50,259 nucleotides of DNA, taken from contig JBDIVS010000022.1 of the NCBI GenBank assembly GCA_039794245.1, positions 1 through 50,259 of the forward strand, read 5' to 3'. The notes below the pieces were generated by a model. That model saw only the letters and a program-made list of their open reading frames with translations, did not search any database and had not been told where the DNA came from. A program made the translations under genes and the position numbers. This document shows positions 1 to 8,128 of the stretch, piece after piece. Numbering within the stretch: position 1 is the first letter of the stretch; each line of letters opens with the position of its first letter. Origin of the DNA: DAITQM01 sp039794245 (GTDB lineage: Bacteria > Pseudomonadota > Gammaproteobacteria > Xanthomonadales > Wenzhouxiangellaceae).

Positions 1-389
1 TCTAGGCAATGACGGCGCGCCGCCGCCCGCTGCCGATCGCGGTGGCGGCGGGCGATTTCGAGCAACTGGCCGCCGACCGTCCTGACCGGATTGAGCGCCG
101 CGGCCGGATCCTGAAAGATCATCACCACCTCGCCGCCGCGCAGCCGCCGCCATTGTCTGGCAGACAGGATTGGCAGCTCGCGCCCGGCGAATTGCAACGA
201 CCCCGACAACAGCGCGCCGGCCGGGTGCAGACCGAGCAGGCACGAGGCGAGCAGCGTCTTGCCGCTGCCCGATTCGCCGGTCCACCCAACCCGTTCGCCG
301 GCGGCGATCGTAAAATCGACAGCGGTGAGCAACCGCCCGGCGCCGGGCAGCGCCAGGCTGAACCCCCGCGCTTCAACGAGCGGCGGCAT
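1..389 (-). CDS. Peptide/nickel-type ABC transporter ATP-binding protein, N-terminal part (cut by window edge)
   Basis: Reading leftward from an ATG at 387-389, the frame stays open to position 1, giving the first ~129 residues of an OppD/DppD-type ATPase. Visible motifs are the Walker A loop GESGSGKT (residues 38-45) and the Q-loop MIFQDP (Gln93), followed by the AAALNPV stretch typical of oligopeptide/dipeptide importer ATPases. The signature motif, Walker B and the C-terminal oligopeptide domain lie outside the window. The start overlaps the end of the upstream permease gene by 17 bases, indicating translational coupling in one operon with two permeases and a lipoprotein. It would energise uptake of peptides or a similar solute at the inner membrane. 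The family is clear; the substrate is not. Confidence 0.85.
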   Translation of the reverse strand, partial: MPPLVEARGFSLALPGAGRLLTAVDFTIAAGERVGWTGESGSGKTLLASCLLGLHPAGALLSGSLQFAGRELPILSARQWRRLRGGEVVMIFQDPAAALNPVRTVGGQLLEIARRHRDRQRAAARRHCL

Positions 390-1293
390 CGCGCCGCACA
401 CTGTACGCCGGGCAGCCGGTCGCAACCAGGCGGGGGTCGCCGGCCGCCTGCACGGATTCGGCGAGATGGTTGGCGGCCAGAATCAGCACCGCCATCAACA
501 CCGTGGCCCCGATGAAATTGCCGAAATGGCCACCGGCCACCTCGCCGGCGCTTTCGGCGAGTAGCACGCCCCAACTGATGCCACCGGCCTCGCCCAGCCC
601 GATAAAACTGAGCACCACCTCGGTCTTGATGGCCAGCACGAAGATGATCAGGCCCTGGGCGACGATCACCGGCAGGGCGTTGGGCAGCACATGGCGGATC
701 AGGGCGCCAAGGCGCGAGACGCCCAGAAGGCGCGCCGCGATCACGAACTCCCGCCGCTCGAGCCGTCTGACCTCGCCGCGCACGAGCCGGGCCGGCATCG
801 TCCAGAACGAGATGATCAACGTCACGTACAGCGCCGCGGCGTGCCCGCCAAAAGCGAACAGCACCGCAGCGGCGAGCAGATAGAACGGCACCGCATCGAT
901 GACACTCATCAGCCATTGCAGCACACCGTCGAGCCGGCGGCCGGCAAAACTGCCGGCGAGCGCCCCGAGCCCGGCACCCAGAGACAACGCCCCGGCCGTG
1001 ACGATCACTCCGACGGCGAACGAACCGGCGGCGCCGGCCAGCGCCCTGAGCGCAATATCCTGCCCGACGGCATTCGTTCCCAGCCAATGCGCCGGCGACG
1101 GCCCCGCCCACGGCGGACCGGCGCGCAACGGCCAGCCGGCCGCCAAGCCGCCGGCCTCGACGGCCACCGCCAGCACCGCATACAGGCCCAGCACCGCGAG
1201 CGCGGCGAGCACGCCGGGTTGGGCGAAAAGGCGGCGGCGGAAACCGCCGTCCACCGCCCGAGCCCCCGCCGGAGACCGGTTCATCGGTTTCAC
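373..1293 (-). CDS. ABC transporter permease, OppC/DppC type
   Basis: This is a 306-residue inner-membrane permease of the binding-protein-dependent family. After a short cytoplasmic N-terminus there is a first hydrophobic helix (about residues 27-52), then a periplasmic segment with the WLGTNAVGQD motif that marks the second (OppC-like) permease of such importers. Further hydrophobic helices follow. The cytoplasmic EAA loop is seen as EFVIAARLLGVSRLG, which contacts the ATPase. The start overlaps the upstream OppB-like gene by four bases and its end overlaps the ATPase gene, so the genes are tightly coupled. The C-terminal tail after the last helix is somewhat long. Substrate specificity cannot be inferred from the permease alone. 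Confidence 0.88.
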   Translation of the reverse strand: MKPMNRSPAGARAVDGGFRRRLFAQPGVLAALAVLGLYAVLAVAVEAGGLAAGWPLRAGPPWAGPSPAHWLGTNAVGQDIALRALAGAAGSFAVGVIVTAGALSLGAGLGALAGSFAGRRLDGVLQWLMSVIDAVPFYLLAAAVLFAFGGHAAALYVTLIISFWTMPARLVRGEVRRLERREFVIAARLLGVSRLGALIRHVLPNALPVIVAQGLIIFVLAIKTEVVLSFIGLGEAGGISWGVLLAESAGEVAGGHFGNFIGATVLMAVLILAANHLAESVQAAGDPRLVATGCPAYSVRRDAAAR

Positions 1294-2270
1294 ACCGCTG
1301 CCAGCAATTCCAGCCGCGGGTCCAGCCGCCGGTGTAGCGCATCGATCGACAGATTGGCCAGCGCGAAGAGCACCGCCGACAATGCGACGATGGCCATCAA
1401 CACCGGTTGGTCACCATTCATCACGGCGCGATAACTCTCCAGACCGATGCCCGGCACCCCGAAATATGTTTCGAGCAAAAGGCTGCCGCCGACGGCCAAA
1501 GGCGGCAGCGAATAGACAATCCGGGTCGCAACCGGCGGCAGGATATTGCCGAGCACGTGGCGGCCGATCACGGTCCAGCCGCCGGCGCCATAGGCCCGCG
1601 CCAGGCGTACATAACCGCACTCCAGCTCGGCGCCGAGCAGCGCCCGATAGAAGCGGATGTTGTAACCGACGGTCACCAGCGACAGCGCGACGGTCGGCAC
1701 CGCGACATGCCACCAGTAACCGCCGCTCCCCGGGCCCGGCCAGCCGCGCAACGGGAACAGGTCGAGGCCCCGATCGCTGGCCAACAGAACCTGCGTGAGG
1801 ATGATGACCACCGGGAAACTGAGGCTCATCAGGCCGACCGCGCCGCGCATGATCCAGCGATCGGCGGCCCCTCCCGGCCGGAGCGCGCCGTGGGCGGCGA
1901 GCAGCAAGCCGGCAAGATGGCCGGCGATGAACCCCGGGGCAAGCAGGGCCAGCGACACCGGTACGGCGCGGCCGAGCAATGCGGCAACCGGCGCGCCACC
2001 GGCATAGGAACGGCCCAGATCGCCGTGCAGGTAGTTCCACATCAGGCGCAGATAACCTTCAAGCGGCGGCGCACCGTAACCGAGTTCGGCGCGCAGCCGG
2101 GCAAGGTCGGCGGTGCCCGGATTTTTGCCGACCAGAAGGTGACTCATGTCCGGCGCGAAATACATGATCAGAAGATAGCTGCCGAAGGTGACGCCGACGA
2201 GCAGCGCCACCGCCGCCAGCACCTTGCCGGTCAAGGTGCTGAGCATGCGGCGTAAGACAACCCGGTTCAT
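1290..2270 (-). CDS. ABC transporter permease, OppB/DppB type
   Basis: The 326-residue product has the N-terminal transmembrane helix (residues 14-36) and the first-permease architecture of OppB/DppB. A periplasmic region contains LGYGAPPLEGYLRLMWNYLHG, trimmed here to its hallmarks: LGYGAPP followed by a GDLGRSY motif, the usual signature just before the transmembrane core. The EAA loop (YVRLARAYGAGGW) sits before the last two helices. It pairs with the OppC-like protein to form the membrane channel of the importer. The gene begins 19 bases after the lipoprotein gene and overlaps the next permease by four bases. Lengths fit the family (300-340 residues). Confidence 0.88.
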   Translation of the reverse strand: MNRVVLRRMLSTLTGKVLAAVALLVGVTFGSYLLIMYFAPDMSHLLVGKNPGTADLARLRAELGYGAPPLEGYLRLMWNYLHGDLGRSYAGGAPVAALLGRAVPVSLALLAPGFIAGHLAGLLLAAHGALRPGGAADRWIMRGAVGLMSLSFPVVIILTQVLLASDRGLDLFPLRGWPGPGSGGYWWHVAVPTVALSLVTVGYNIRFYRALLGAELECGYVRLARAYGAGGWTVIGRHVLGNILPPVATRIVYSLPPLAVGGSLLLETYFGVPGIGLESYRAVMNGDQPVLMAIVALSAVLFALANLSIDALHRRLDPRLELLAAV

Positions 2271-2289
2271 CGTCCGCCGGTATCAGCCG

Positions 2290-4089
2290 TCACGGTCCGG
2301 CCGCCCGCCGGGCGACATACCGCAGGAAATGACCGCCGACAAAAGAAACGTCGGGCCACATGACGAAATCGCGCCGCCACATCAAAACGAAGGTCCGGGA
2401 GATACCCGATATGGTGGCGCAATCGTCGATCAGCATCCGGTTCATGCGCCGGTAATGCACCGTCCGCTCGGCCCCCGGCGGCAGCACGGCGGCCGCCTCG
2501 TAGAGCCGATCGTATTCGGGGTTGCGGTAATTGGCGTAATTGGCACCCGGCGCACTGTTCGGGCCGTAATAAAGCTGCATGATGTTTTCGCTGTCGGGAA
2601 AATCCATACCCCAGCCGCTGAAGATCAGCATTACCCGGCGTTCGCGCACGGCGCGCAGAAAATCGGCGAACCCCGGGTAGACCTGCGCTTTGATTTTTTC
2701 CCGTGGATAACCGGCTTCTTCCATAAAGGCCCGGAACTGTTCAAAAAACTGGCGGTTGACGACGCTGCTCGGATAGCCGTATTCGAGATCCGGCAGCTCG
2801 CCGTGTGCCGCGATCGCCTGGCGGGCGGCGGCCAGGTCGCGGCGGATCGAGGCATCGTCGAGCGCTGGATCGTACTCGGGCAAAAACGGCGGGATCACAC
2901 CCGGATACACCCGGCCGATATTGAAATAAAGCGCCTCGTTGCGCGCCGGCCAATCGAACGCCTGGCGGAGGGCACAGCGCAGTTCGCGGTTGCGGCGGGC
3001 GGTTTTTGGGTCATCGTGGTCGCCGATCCTGGGGTCGGCCATATTGAAATCGAGCCGCGCAAAACCGGCTTCGGTCTGCGGCCGCATGAGGTAAGCGTCG
3101 CGCCAGCGCGGCTGGAGGACGAGCGGCTCGCCCGAGGCGCCCGGCGGCTCCAGCACTTCGGCGAAATGCACCGCCGGCAGCCGTGCATAGTCCAGCTCGC
3201 CGCTGCGCAGCGCCTGCCAGCGAGCGCTGTCATCGAGGATGAATTCGAGATCAATCCTATCGGTAAACGGCGGCGAACGGCCGGCCAGCGCCGCGATCGC
3301 CGGGTCGTGCATCGCCGGATCGTAACCTTCGGCCACTGGATCGAACGGTTCTTGCCTGAACTCGGGATTGCGTTCCAGCACGGCGCGCGTCGCGTCGAAA
3401 TGGGCCAGCCGGTACGGCCCCGAACCGACTGGGTGCAGCGCGAAATCGGCGCCGTAATATTCCACCGCACGGCGCGGCACGACGGCGCTGAAGCCGGTCG
3501 CCAGCGTATTGACCAACTGCGGGTACGGTCTGAGCAGGCGGATCTCGACGGTGTAGCGGTCGATCGCCTTCAGTCCTTCGATTTCGGCGCCATCATCGCC
3601 GCCGGCTGCGCCCCAGGCGTCGAGCCCGGCGATCCGCTGCTGCCACAACCAGGCGCCGCGCGAGCGGGTCTCGGGCTTGAAGTGCCGGCGCAGGCTGTAA
3701 ACGACGTCGCCGGCGGTCAGTTCGCGTTCGCCGCCGGCGAACGCCGGATCGTCCTGGAACAACACGCCCTGTTTGAGCGAAATCCGATAAACCAGTCCGT
3801 CGGCGGAAACCTCCGGCAGCGCCGCCGCCAGATTCGGTTCGAGGACGTAAGGGCGGGCCAGATAACGATAGGCATAAAGCGTGTCGTAAAGATTGACGGC
3901 AAGGAAATTGGCGTACTGGCTCGCGGCGTGCGCCGGATCGAGCGAATCGGGCGCGCCGTCCATGGCGTGACGGTAAGCGCCGCCTTCGCGCCCGCCATCT
4001 GCCGGCGGCCGGCTGCAGGCGGCCGGCGCCGCCAACAACACCGCGGCGAACAAATTGAACCAGGGATTACGCATCAAGTGATCAGGCAT
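2290..4089 (-). CDS. Extracellular solute-binding lipoprotein, family 5 (peptide-type)
   Basis: This 599-residue protein is a family 5 solute-binding protein for the adjacent ABC importer. A signal sequence ends in a lipobox (LAAPAAC, Cys25), so it should be lipidated and held at the outer face of the inner membrane. The mature protein carries the family hallmark region near residues 40-60 (DGAPDSLDPAHAA) and later YRISLKQGVLFQDDPAF, the typical pattern of peptide/nickel binding proteins. The chosen ATG gives MPDHL; a second ATG five codons in (4074) gives a more standard signal peptide, and neither has a strong ribosome binding site. The size resembles OppA/YejA-like proteins. The ligand could be peptides, opines or other small solutes. 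Confidence 0.85.
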   Translation of the reverse strand: MPDHLMRNPWFNLFAAVLLAAPAACSRPPADGGREGGAYRHAMDGAPDSLDPAHAASQYANFLAVNLYDTLYAYRYLARPYVLEPNLAAALPEVSADGLVYRISLKQGVLFQDDPAFAGGERELTAGDVVYSLRRHFKPETRSRGAWLWQQRIAGLDAWGAAGGDDGAEIEGLKAIDRYTVEIRLLRPYPQLVNTLATGFSAVVPRRAVEYYGADFALHPVGSGPYRLAHFDATRAVLERNPEFRQEPFDPVAEGYDPAMHDPAIAALAGRSPPFTDRIDLEFILDDSARWQALRSGELDYARLPAVHFAEVLEPPGASGEPLVLQPRWRDAYLMRPQTEAGFARLDFNMADPRIGDHDDPKTARRNRELRCALRQAFDWPARNEALYFNIGRVYPGVIPPFLPEYDPALDDASIRRDLAAARQAIAAHGELPDLEYGYPSSVVNRQFFEQFRAFMEEAGYPREKIKAQVYPGFADFLRAVRERRVMLIFSGWGMDFPDSENIMQLYYGPNSAPGANYANYRNPEYDRLYEAAAVLPPGAERTVHYRRMNRMLIDDCATISGISRTFVLMWRRDFVMWPDVSFVGGHFLRYVARRAAGP

Positions 4090-4168
4090 CTTGCCATTAT
4101 GCCCTGCCGCATCTTACCAGCGGCGCCGCGCCGCTTCAGCGCGCCACCCGATCCGCTACTATCGCGCC

Positions 4169-4954
4169 ATGAACCGCAACCCGAAGCGGCGCGGCGCTGC
4201 CCGCTGGCGCATCGTCCAACTCACCGACTGCCACCTCGGCGCCACACCGGGCACCCCGTACCGCGGCGCCGATCCCGATCGCAGCCTGGAACGCATCATC
4301 CGGCGCCTGGTCCGCCGGCCGCCGGACCTTTTGGTCGCCAGCGGCGATCTGGCCGAACAGCCGGCGACGGCGGTTTACCGCCGCCTGCGCCGGATGCTGC
4401 TCGACAGCGGCGCGCCGCTTCTGGTCTTGCCCGGCAACCATGACGACCGCCGCCTGTTGCGCGCCGTGTTCGCGCCGGCCGCGGCGCTGCCCGGCGATCC
4501 GCTACACCTCGGCCCGTGGGTGATCCTCGGTCTCGACAGCACGCTGCCCGGGCGGCCGGACGGTGAGCTGGCACCGAAGCAACTGGACCATGTCGCCCAC
4601 CTGCCCGCCGGCCGCCCCGTATTGATCTTCGTGCACCACCATCCGCTGCCGGTCGAGGCGCCATGGATCGACCGTTACCCCCTGCGTAACGGCGCCACGC
4701 TGCTCGCCGCCGCCGACCGCCAGCCGGCGGTACGTGCCATCGCCTTCGGCCACATCCATTTCGCCTGGACCCGCCGCCGCCGGCATTATCGCCTGTACGG
4801 CACGCCGGCCACCTCGGTCAACAGCCTGCAGGCCGTGCCGCGTTTCACCGCCGACGGCCGCGGCCCGGGGTGGCGCGAATTCCACCTGACGGAAGACGGA
4901 CGGATCAGCAGCCGCTGTCGGCGGCTCGACCCGGGTCAGCGGCGCAAGGCCTGA
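4169..4954 (+). CDS. cpdA: Calcineurin-like metallophosphoesterase, CpdA-like (3',5'-cyclic-AMP phosphodiesterase family)
   Basis: The 261-residue protein has the complete class III metallophosphoesterase motif series: QLTDCHLG (Asp20, His22), SGDL, GNHDD, HHHP and GHIH, which together coordinate two metal ions. The spacing and the overall fold match CpdA, the cytosolic enzyme that hydrolyses cAMP in gammaproteobacteria. The ATG at 4169 was chosen because it begins just before the first metal-binding motif; an in-frame upstream start at 4091 would add an unlikely Arg-rich extension. The gene stands alone on the plus strand and its 3' end overlaps the convergent uvrC end by 19 bases. Cyclic-AMP specificity is inferred from family likeness; another phosphodiester substrate is possible. 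Confidence 0.8.
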   Translation: MNRNPKRRGAARWRIVQLTDCHLGATPGTPYRGADPDRSLERIIRRLVRRPPDLLVASGDLAEQPATAVYRRLRRMLLDSGAPLLVLPGNHDDRRLLRAVFAPAAALPGDPLHLGPWVILGLDSTLPGRPDGELAPKQLDHVAHLPAGRPVLIFVHHHPLPVEAPWIDRYPLRNGATLLAAADRQPAVRAIAFGHIHFAWTRRRRHYRLYGTPATSVNSLQAVPRFTADGRGPGWREFHLTEDGRISSRCRRLDPGQRRKA

Positions 4955-6783
4955 GAAATTCTTTCGGCCAGTGCCCGGCTGAGACCGGGGACGGCGGCGA
5001 TCTGTTCGATGCCGGCCTGGCGGACGCCTTCGAGGCCGCCGAAATGTGTTAACAGCTCGCGCCGGCGACGCGGGCCGATGCCGGGGATATCTTCGAGCTG
5101 CGAGCGGCTGCGGCTTTTGCTGCGGCTGAGGCGCTGGCCGGTGATCGCAAAACGGTGCGCTTCGTCACGCAGGTGGCGGAGCAGACGGATACCGGGATCC
5201 ATGGCGCCGCCGGCGGCATCGGGCCGCCAGGCCGGGCGGCCGGTGAACCACCAGGTTTCGTCCGCCGCCCGGCGGCTCGGCCCTTTGGCCAGGCCGAGCA
5301 ACGGAATTTCGCCAAGGCCCAGGTCCGCCAGCACCGCGGCGGCGGCGGCAAGCTGCCCCTTGCCGCCGTCGATGACGATCAGCTCGGGCCGGTTTTCACC
5401 GCCTTGCCGATAACGCCGGCCGAGCACTTCGGCAAGTGCCCCGTAATCGTCACCCGGCTTCGTCTGGCGAAGGTGAAAGCGCCGGTATTCCCGCCGCGCC
5501 AGCTCGCCGTCGAGCGCCACGGTACACGCCGCAACGGTTTCGGTGCCGCCGAGGTGACTGGTGTCGAAACATTCGATCCGCCGCGGTGCCGCCGGCAGCG
5601 CCAGTAACTGCTGCACCGCATCGAGTGCCTGCCCGCCACCGGCCAGCTTTGCAAAATGCTCGACCAGCGTCTGTTCGGCAGCGCGCGCGGCAAGCGCGAC
5701 GAGCCGGGCCCGTTCGGCCCGCGGCCGCCAGACAATCTGTACCGGGTGCCCGGCGCGGCGCGCCAGGGCCTCGCGCCACAAAGCCAGGTCCGCCGGCCGC
5801 CGGTCGAGCAGGATTTCACGTGGCGGCTGCCGCTCCACGTAATACTGGCCGACGATCGCCGCCAGCACTTCAGCAGCAGGGTAATCGGCGGCGTGCTGGA
5901 GCAGCCACGAGGCAATCCCGTGATTGCGGCCATCGCGTACCGACTGCACGGCGGCAGCGTACGTCCCCCGCTCGCCGGCCAGCGCGATCACGTCCATATC
6001 GCCGCGCTGGCCGGCGATCGCGGTTTTTTCCTGCATTGCGGCAAGCGTCCGGATCCGGTCGCGCCACAGCGCGGCTTGTTCGTAATCGCGGCGCGCCGCG
6101 GCGGCGGCCATCAGGCCGTGCAGTTCTTCGTGCACCGCGCCGCTTCGTCCGGCGAGCCAGCTCGTGGCCTGTTCGAGGTCGCGGCGGTAAGCCGCCTGGT
6201 CGATCAACCCAACGCACGGCGCCGAGCAACGGCCGATCTGATATTGCAGGCAGGGCCGGGTGCGGTGGGCAAAGACCGAATCGGGGCATTGTCTCAGGCG
6301 AAAAACCCTGAACAAGGTGTCGAGTGTCTGGCGCACCGCCTGGGCGTTGACATACGGCCCGAAATAAAGATCGGGCGGGCGGCGCGCCCCGCGGTGGAAC
6401 GACAGGCGCGGGAACGCATCGCCGCCGTCAACGCGGATGTAGGGATAGCTTTTGTCGTCGCGCAGCCGGATGTTGTAGCGCGGCCGGTGGGTTTTGATCC
6501 ATTCGTTTTCGAGGAGCAGCGCCTCGGCGGCGCTGGCGGTGAGCTGGTAACCGATCGCGCGCGTCAGCTCGCTGAGGCGGGCGAGCCGCGGCTGTTTTTC
6601 GTGCCCGTCGAAATAACTCGCCACCCGGCGGCGGAGGTTGGCCGCCTTGCCGACGTACAGCAGGCGGCCCTGGGCATCGCGAAACAAATAAACGCCGGGC
6701 GTTTCGGGCAGCGCCGCGGCGGCCGCGGCACCGTCGAACGGGACGCCGGACGACGTTTGCTTGGGCGATACAGTTTGCGACAT
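4936..6783 (-). CDS. uvrC: Excinuclease ABC subunit C
   Basis: UvrC makes both incisions in nucleotide excision repair after UvrAB loads on damage. The 615-residue product shows all domains in order: the GIY-YIG nuclease (PGVYLF and YVGKA, residues 29-47) for the 3' cut, a Cys-rich region (CLQYQIGRCSAPC), a UVR domain that binds UvrB (about residues 200-235), the RNase H-like 5' nuclease (ECFDTSHLGG), and tandem helix-hairpin-helix motifs at the C-terminus (DIPGIGPRRRRELL). The start at 6783 (MSQTV) gives the normal family length; the frame continues upstream into kdsB but without homology. It lies 25 bases downstream of kdsB on the same strand, so it may be transcribed with it. Confidence 0.96.
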   Translation of the reverse strand: MSQTVSPKQTSSGVPFDGAAAAAALPETPGVYLFRDAQGRLLYVGKAANLRRRVASYFDGHEKQPRLARLSELTRAIGYQLTASAAEALLLENEWIKTHRPRYNIRLRDDKSYPYIRVDGGDAFPRLSFHRGARRPPDLYFGPYVNAQAVRQTLDTLFRVFRLRQCPDSVFAHRTRPCLQYQIGRCSAPCVGLIDQAAYRRDLEQATSWLAGRSGAVHEELHGLMAAAAARRDYEQAALWRDRIRTLAAMQEKTAIAGQRGDMDVIALAGERGTYAAAVQSVRDGRNHGIASWLLQHAADYPAAEVLAAIVGQYYVERQPPREILLDRRPADLALWREALARRAGHPVQIVWRPRAERARLVALAARAAEQTLVEHFAKLAGGGQALDAVQQLLALPAAPRRIECFDTSHLGGTETVAACTVALDGELARREYRRFHLRQTKPGDDYGALAEVLGRRYRQGGENRPELIVIDGGKGQLAAAAAVLADLGLGEIPLLGLAKGPSRRAADETWWFTGRPAWRPDAAGGAMDPGIRLLRHLRDEAHRFAITGQRLSRSKSRSRSQLEDIPGIGPRRRRELLTHFGGLEGVRQAGIEQIAAVPGLSRALAERISQALRR

Positions 6784-6808
6784 GGGCGCATTGTATGTCC
6801 TCGACTTG

Positions 6809-7558
6809 CTACTCAAAACACTCCGGCGGCAGGGCGCGTAAGCGCGCAAGATCGCGTGCTGTGTCGATGCCGGGCGGCACCGGAGCCGCGGCGGCGGCGA
6901 GGCAGAGCGGCCGGCCGTGGGCCAACAGACGCAACTGTTCCAGCGCTTCGCAGCGCTCGATGGCAACCTCGGGCAAGGCAGCGAAATCGAGCAATTGCCG
7001 GACACGGTAGGCGTACAGCCCGATATGACGGCGCCACAGCCCACCGCCCGGCGCCACGGGGCCTGCCGCCGGATGGGGAATCGCGGCGCGCGAAAAGTAC
7101 AGCGCCCGGCCGTCCTCGCCGATCACCACCTTGACCACCGCCGGATCGTGCACCTCGTCATCTTCGGTGATCGGGGTGTACAGGCTCCAGACCGCTTCGG
7201 GGCGATCGGCCGCAAGGCGGACGATTTGGCTGAGACAGGCCGCCGGCAGCAACGGCTCGTCCCCTTGCAGATTGACGATAAGATCACCGGCCGGCCAGCG
7301 TTCACGGCGGGCCAACGCGGCGAGGCGTTCGGTACCGCTCGCCATGTCACCGGCGACCAGCACCGCCCGGGCGCCGAACGCCAAGGCCGCGGTCAGGATT
7401 TCATCGTCGGCGGCGGCGATCAGCACCTCGCCGGCACCGCTCGCCACAGCCCGCCGCCAGGTCCATTCGAGCACCGGCCGGCCGTGCACATCGGCCAGCA
7501 GCTTGCCCGGCAAGCGGCTCGAGGCCGTGCGGGCGGGAATCACCAGCCGCACGGTCAT
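6809..7558 (-). CDS. kdsB: 3-deoxy-manno-octulosonate cytidylyltransferase (CMP-KDO synthetase)
   Basis: KdsB activates KDO with CTP to CMP-KDO, the donor for the inner core of lipopolysaccharide. The 249-residue protein starts with the nucleotide-binding motif VIPARTASSRLPGKLL and contains the NLQGDEPLLP and FSRAAIPHP motifs characteristic of the enzyme. The ATG at 7558 matches the family N-terminus; an in-frame upstream extension to 7648 would be encoded by repeat DNA and is rejected. The gene follows lpxK on the same strand, but here a roughly 500-bp repeat block separates the two, instead of the close spacing usual for this lipid A cluster. Confidence 0.95.
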   Translation of the reverse strand: MTVRLVIPARTASSRLPGKLLADVHGRPVLEWTWRRAVASGAGEVLIAAADDEILTAALAFGARAVLVAGDMASGTERLAALARRERWPAGDLIVNLQGDEPLLPAACLSQIVRLAADRPEAVWSLYTPITEDDEVHDPAVVKVVIGEDGRALYFSRAAIPHPAAGPVAPGGGLWRRHIGLYAYRVRQLLDFAALPEVAIERCEALEQLRLLAHGRPLCLAAAAAPVPPGIDTARDLARLRALPPECFE

Positions 7559-7599
7559 GCCGCCCACCGCGCTCGCTGGCGCACCGCCGCCGTTCTTTG

Positions 7600-8128
7600 A
7601 TGGCTGTCCTGGTTCATCTTCTCTGACTGTCCCGGTTTCAGGGCCCATTCGATGACTGTCCTGGTTTCTGGTTTCATTTTCGATGACTGTCCTGGTTTCA
7701 ATGCGATGACTGTCCTGGTTTCGATGATTGTTCTGGTTTCATTCGCTGGTTTCGCTCGATGACTGTCCCGGTTTCAGGGTCCTCGATGACTGTCCCGGTT
7801 TCAGGGTCCTGGTTCAGGACCGGGCCGGATCATGGGCTTGCTGACTGTCCCGATTCGACTGTGGGCTTGCTGACTGTCCCGATTCGACTGCTGGTTCATC
7901 TTCTCTGACTGTCCTGGTTTCAGGGCCCATTCGATGACTGTCCTGGTTTCTGGTTTCATTTTCGATGACTGTCCTGGTTTCAATGCGATGACTGTCCTGG
8001 TTTCGATGACTGTCCTGGTTTCATTCGCTGGTTTCGCTCGATGACTGTCCCGGTTTCAGGGTCCTGGTTCAGGACCGGGCCGGATCATGGGCTTGCTGAC
8101 TGTCCCGATTCGACTGTCCCGATTCGAG
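7600..8128. repeat. Dense repeat block with nested duplication between lpxK and kdsB
   Basis: About 17 copies of a short motif (plus strand TGACTGTCCTGGTTTC, with variants CCCGGTTTC and CCCGATTCGAC) are scattered at irregular 16-50 bp intervals. On top of this, a segment at about 7608-7853 recurs at about 7893-8118 with few differences. The later copy lacks one internal 'GGGTCC TCGATGACTGTCCCGGTTTCA'-type unit (about 26 bp), so the block grew by duplication. All short motifs lie in the same orientation. The block begins inside the 3' end of lpxK (stop at 8069) and fills the whole lpxK-kdsB gap. No gene is supported within it. Confidence 0.9.

Noticed and set aside
122..1342. 406-codon minus-strand frame over the first permease
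   Set aside because: Out-of-frame shadow of the OppC-like gene; Arg-rich with no membrane segments.
2188..4443. Plus-strand open frame of 751 codons
   Set aside because: It is antisense to the lipoprotein gene, has low-complexity Arg/Gly/Ala-rich content typical of high-GC shadow frames, and matches no family.
7801..7983. 60-codon open frame in the repeat block (minus)
   Set aside because: It is a translation of the repeats with no ribosome binding site.
7600..8128. CRISPR array
   Set aside because: Repeats are short and variable, spacers are irregular and themselves repetitive, and no cas genes are near.
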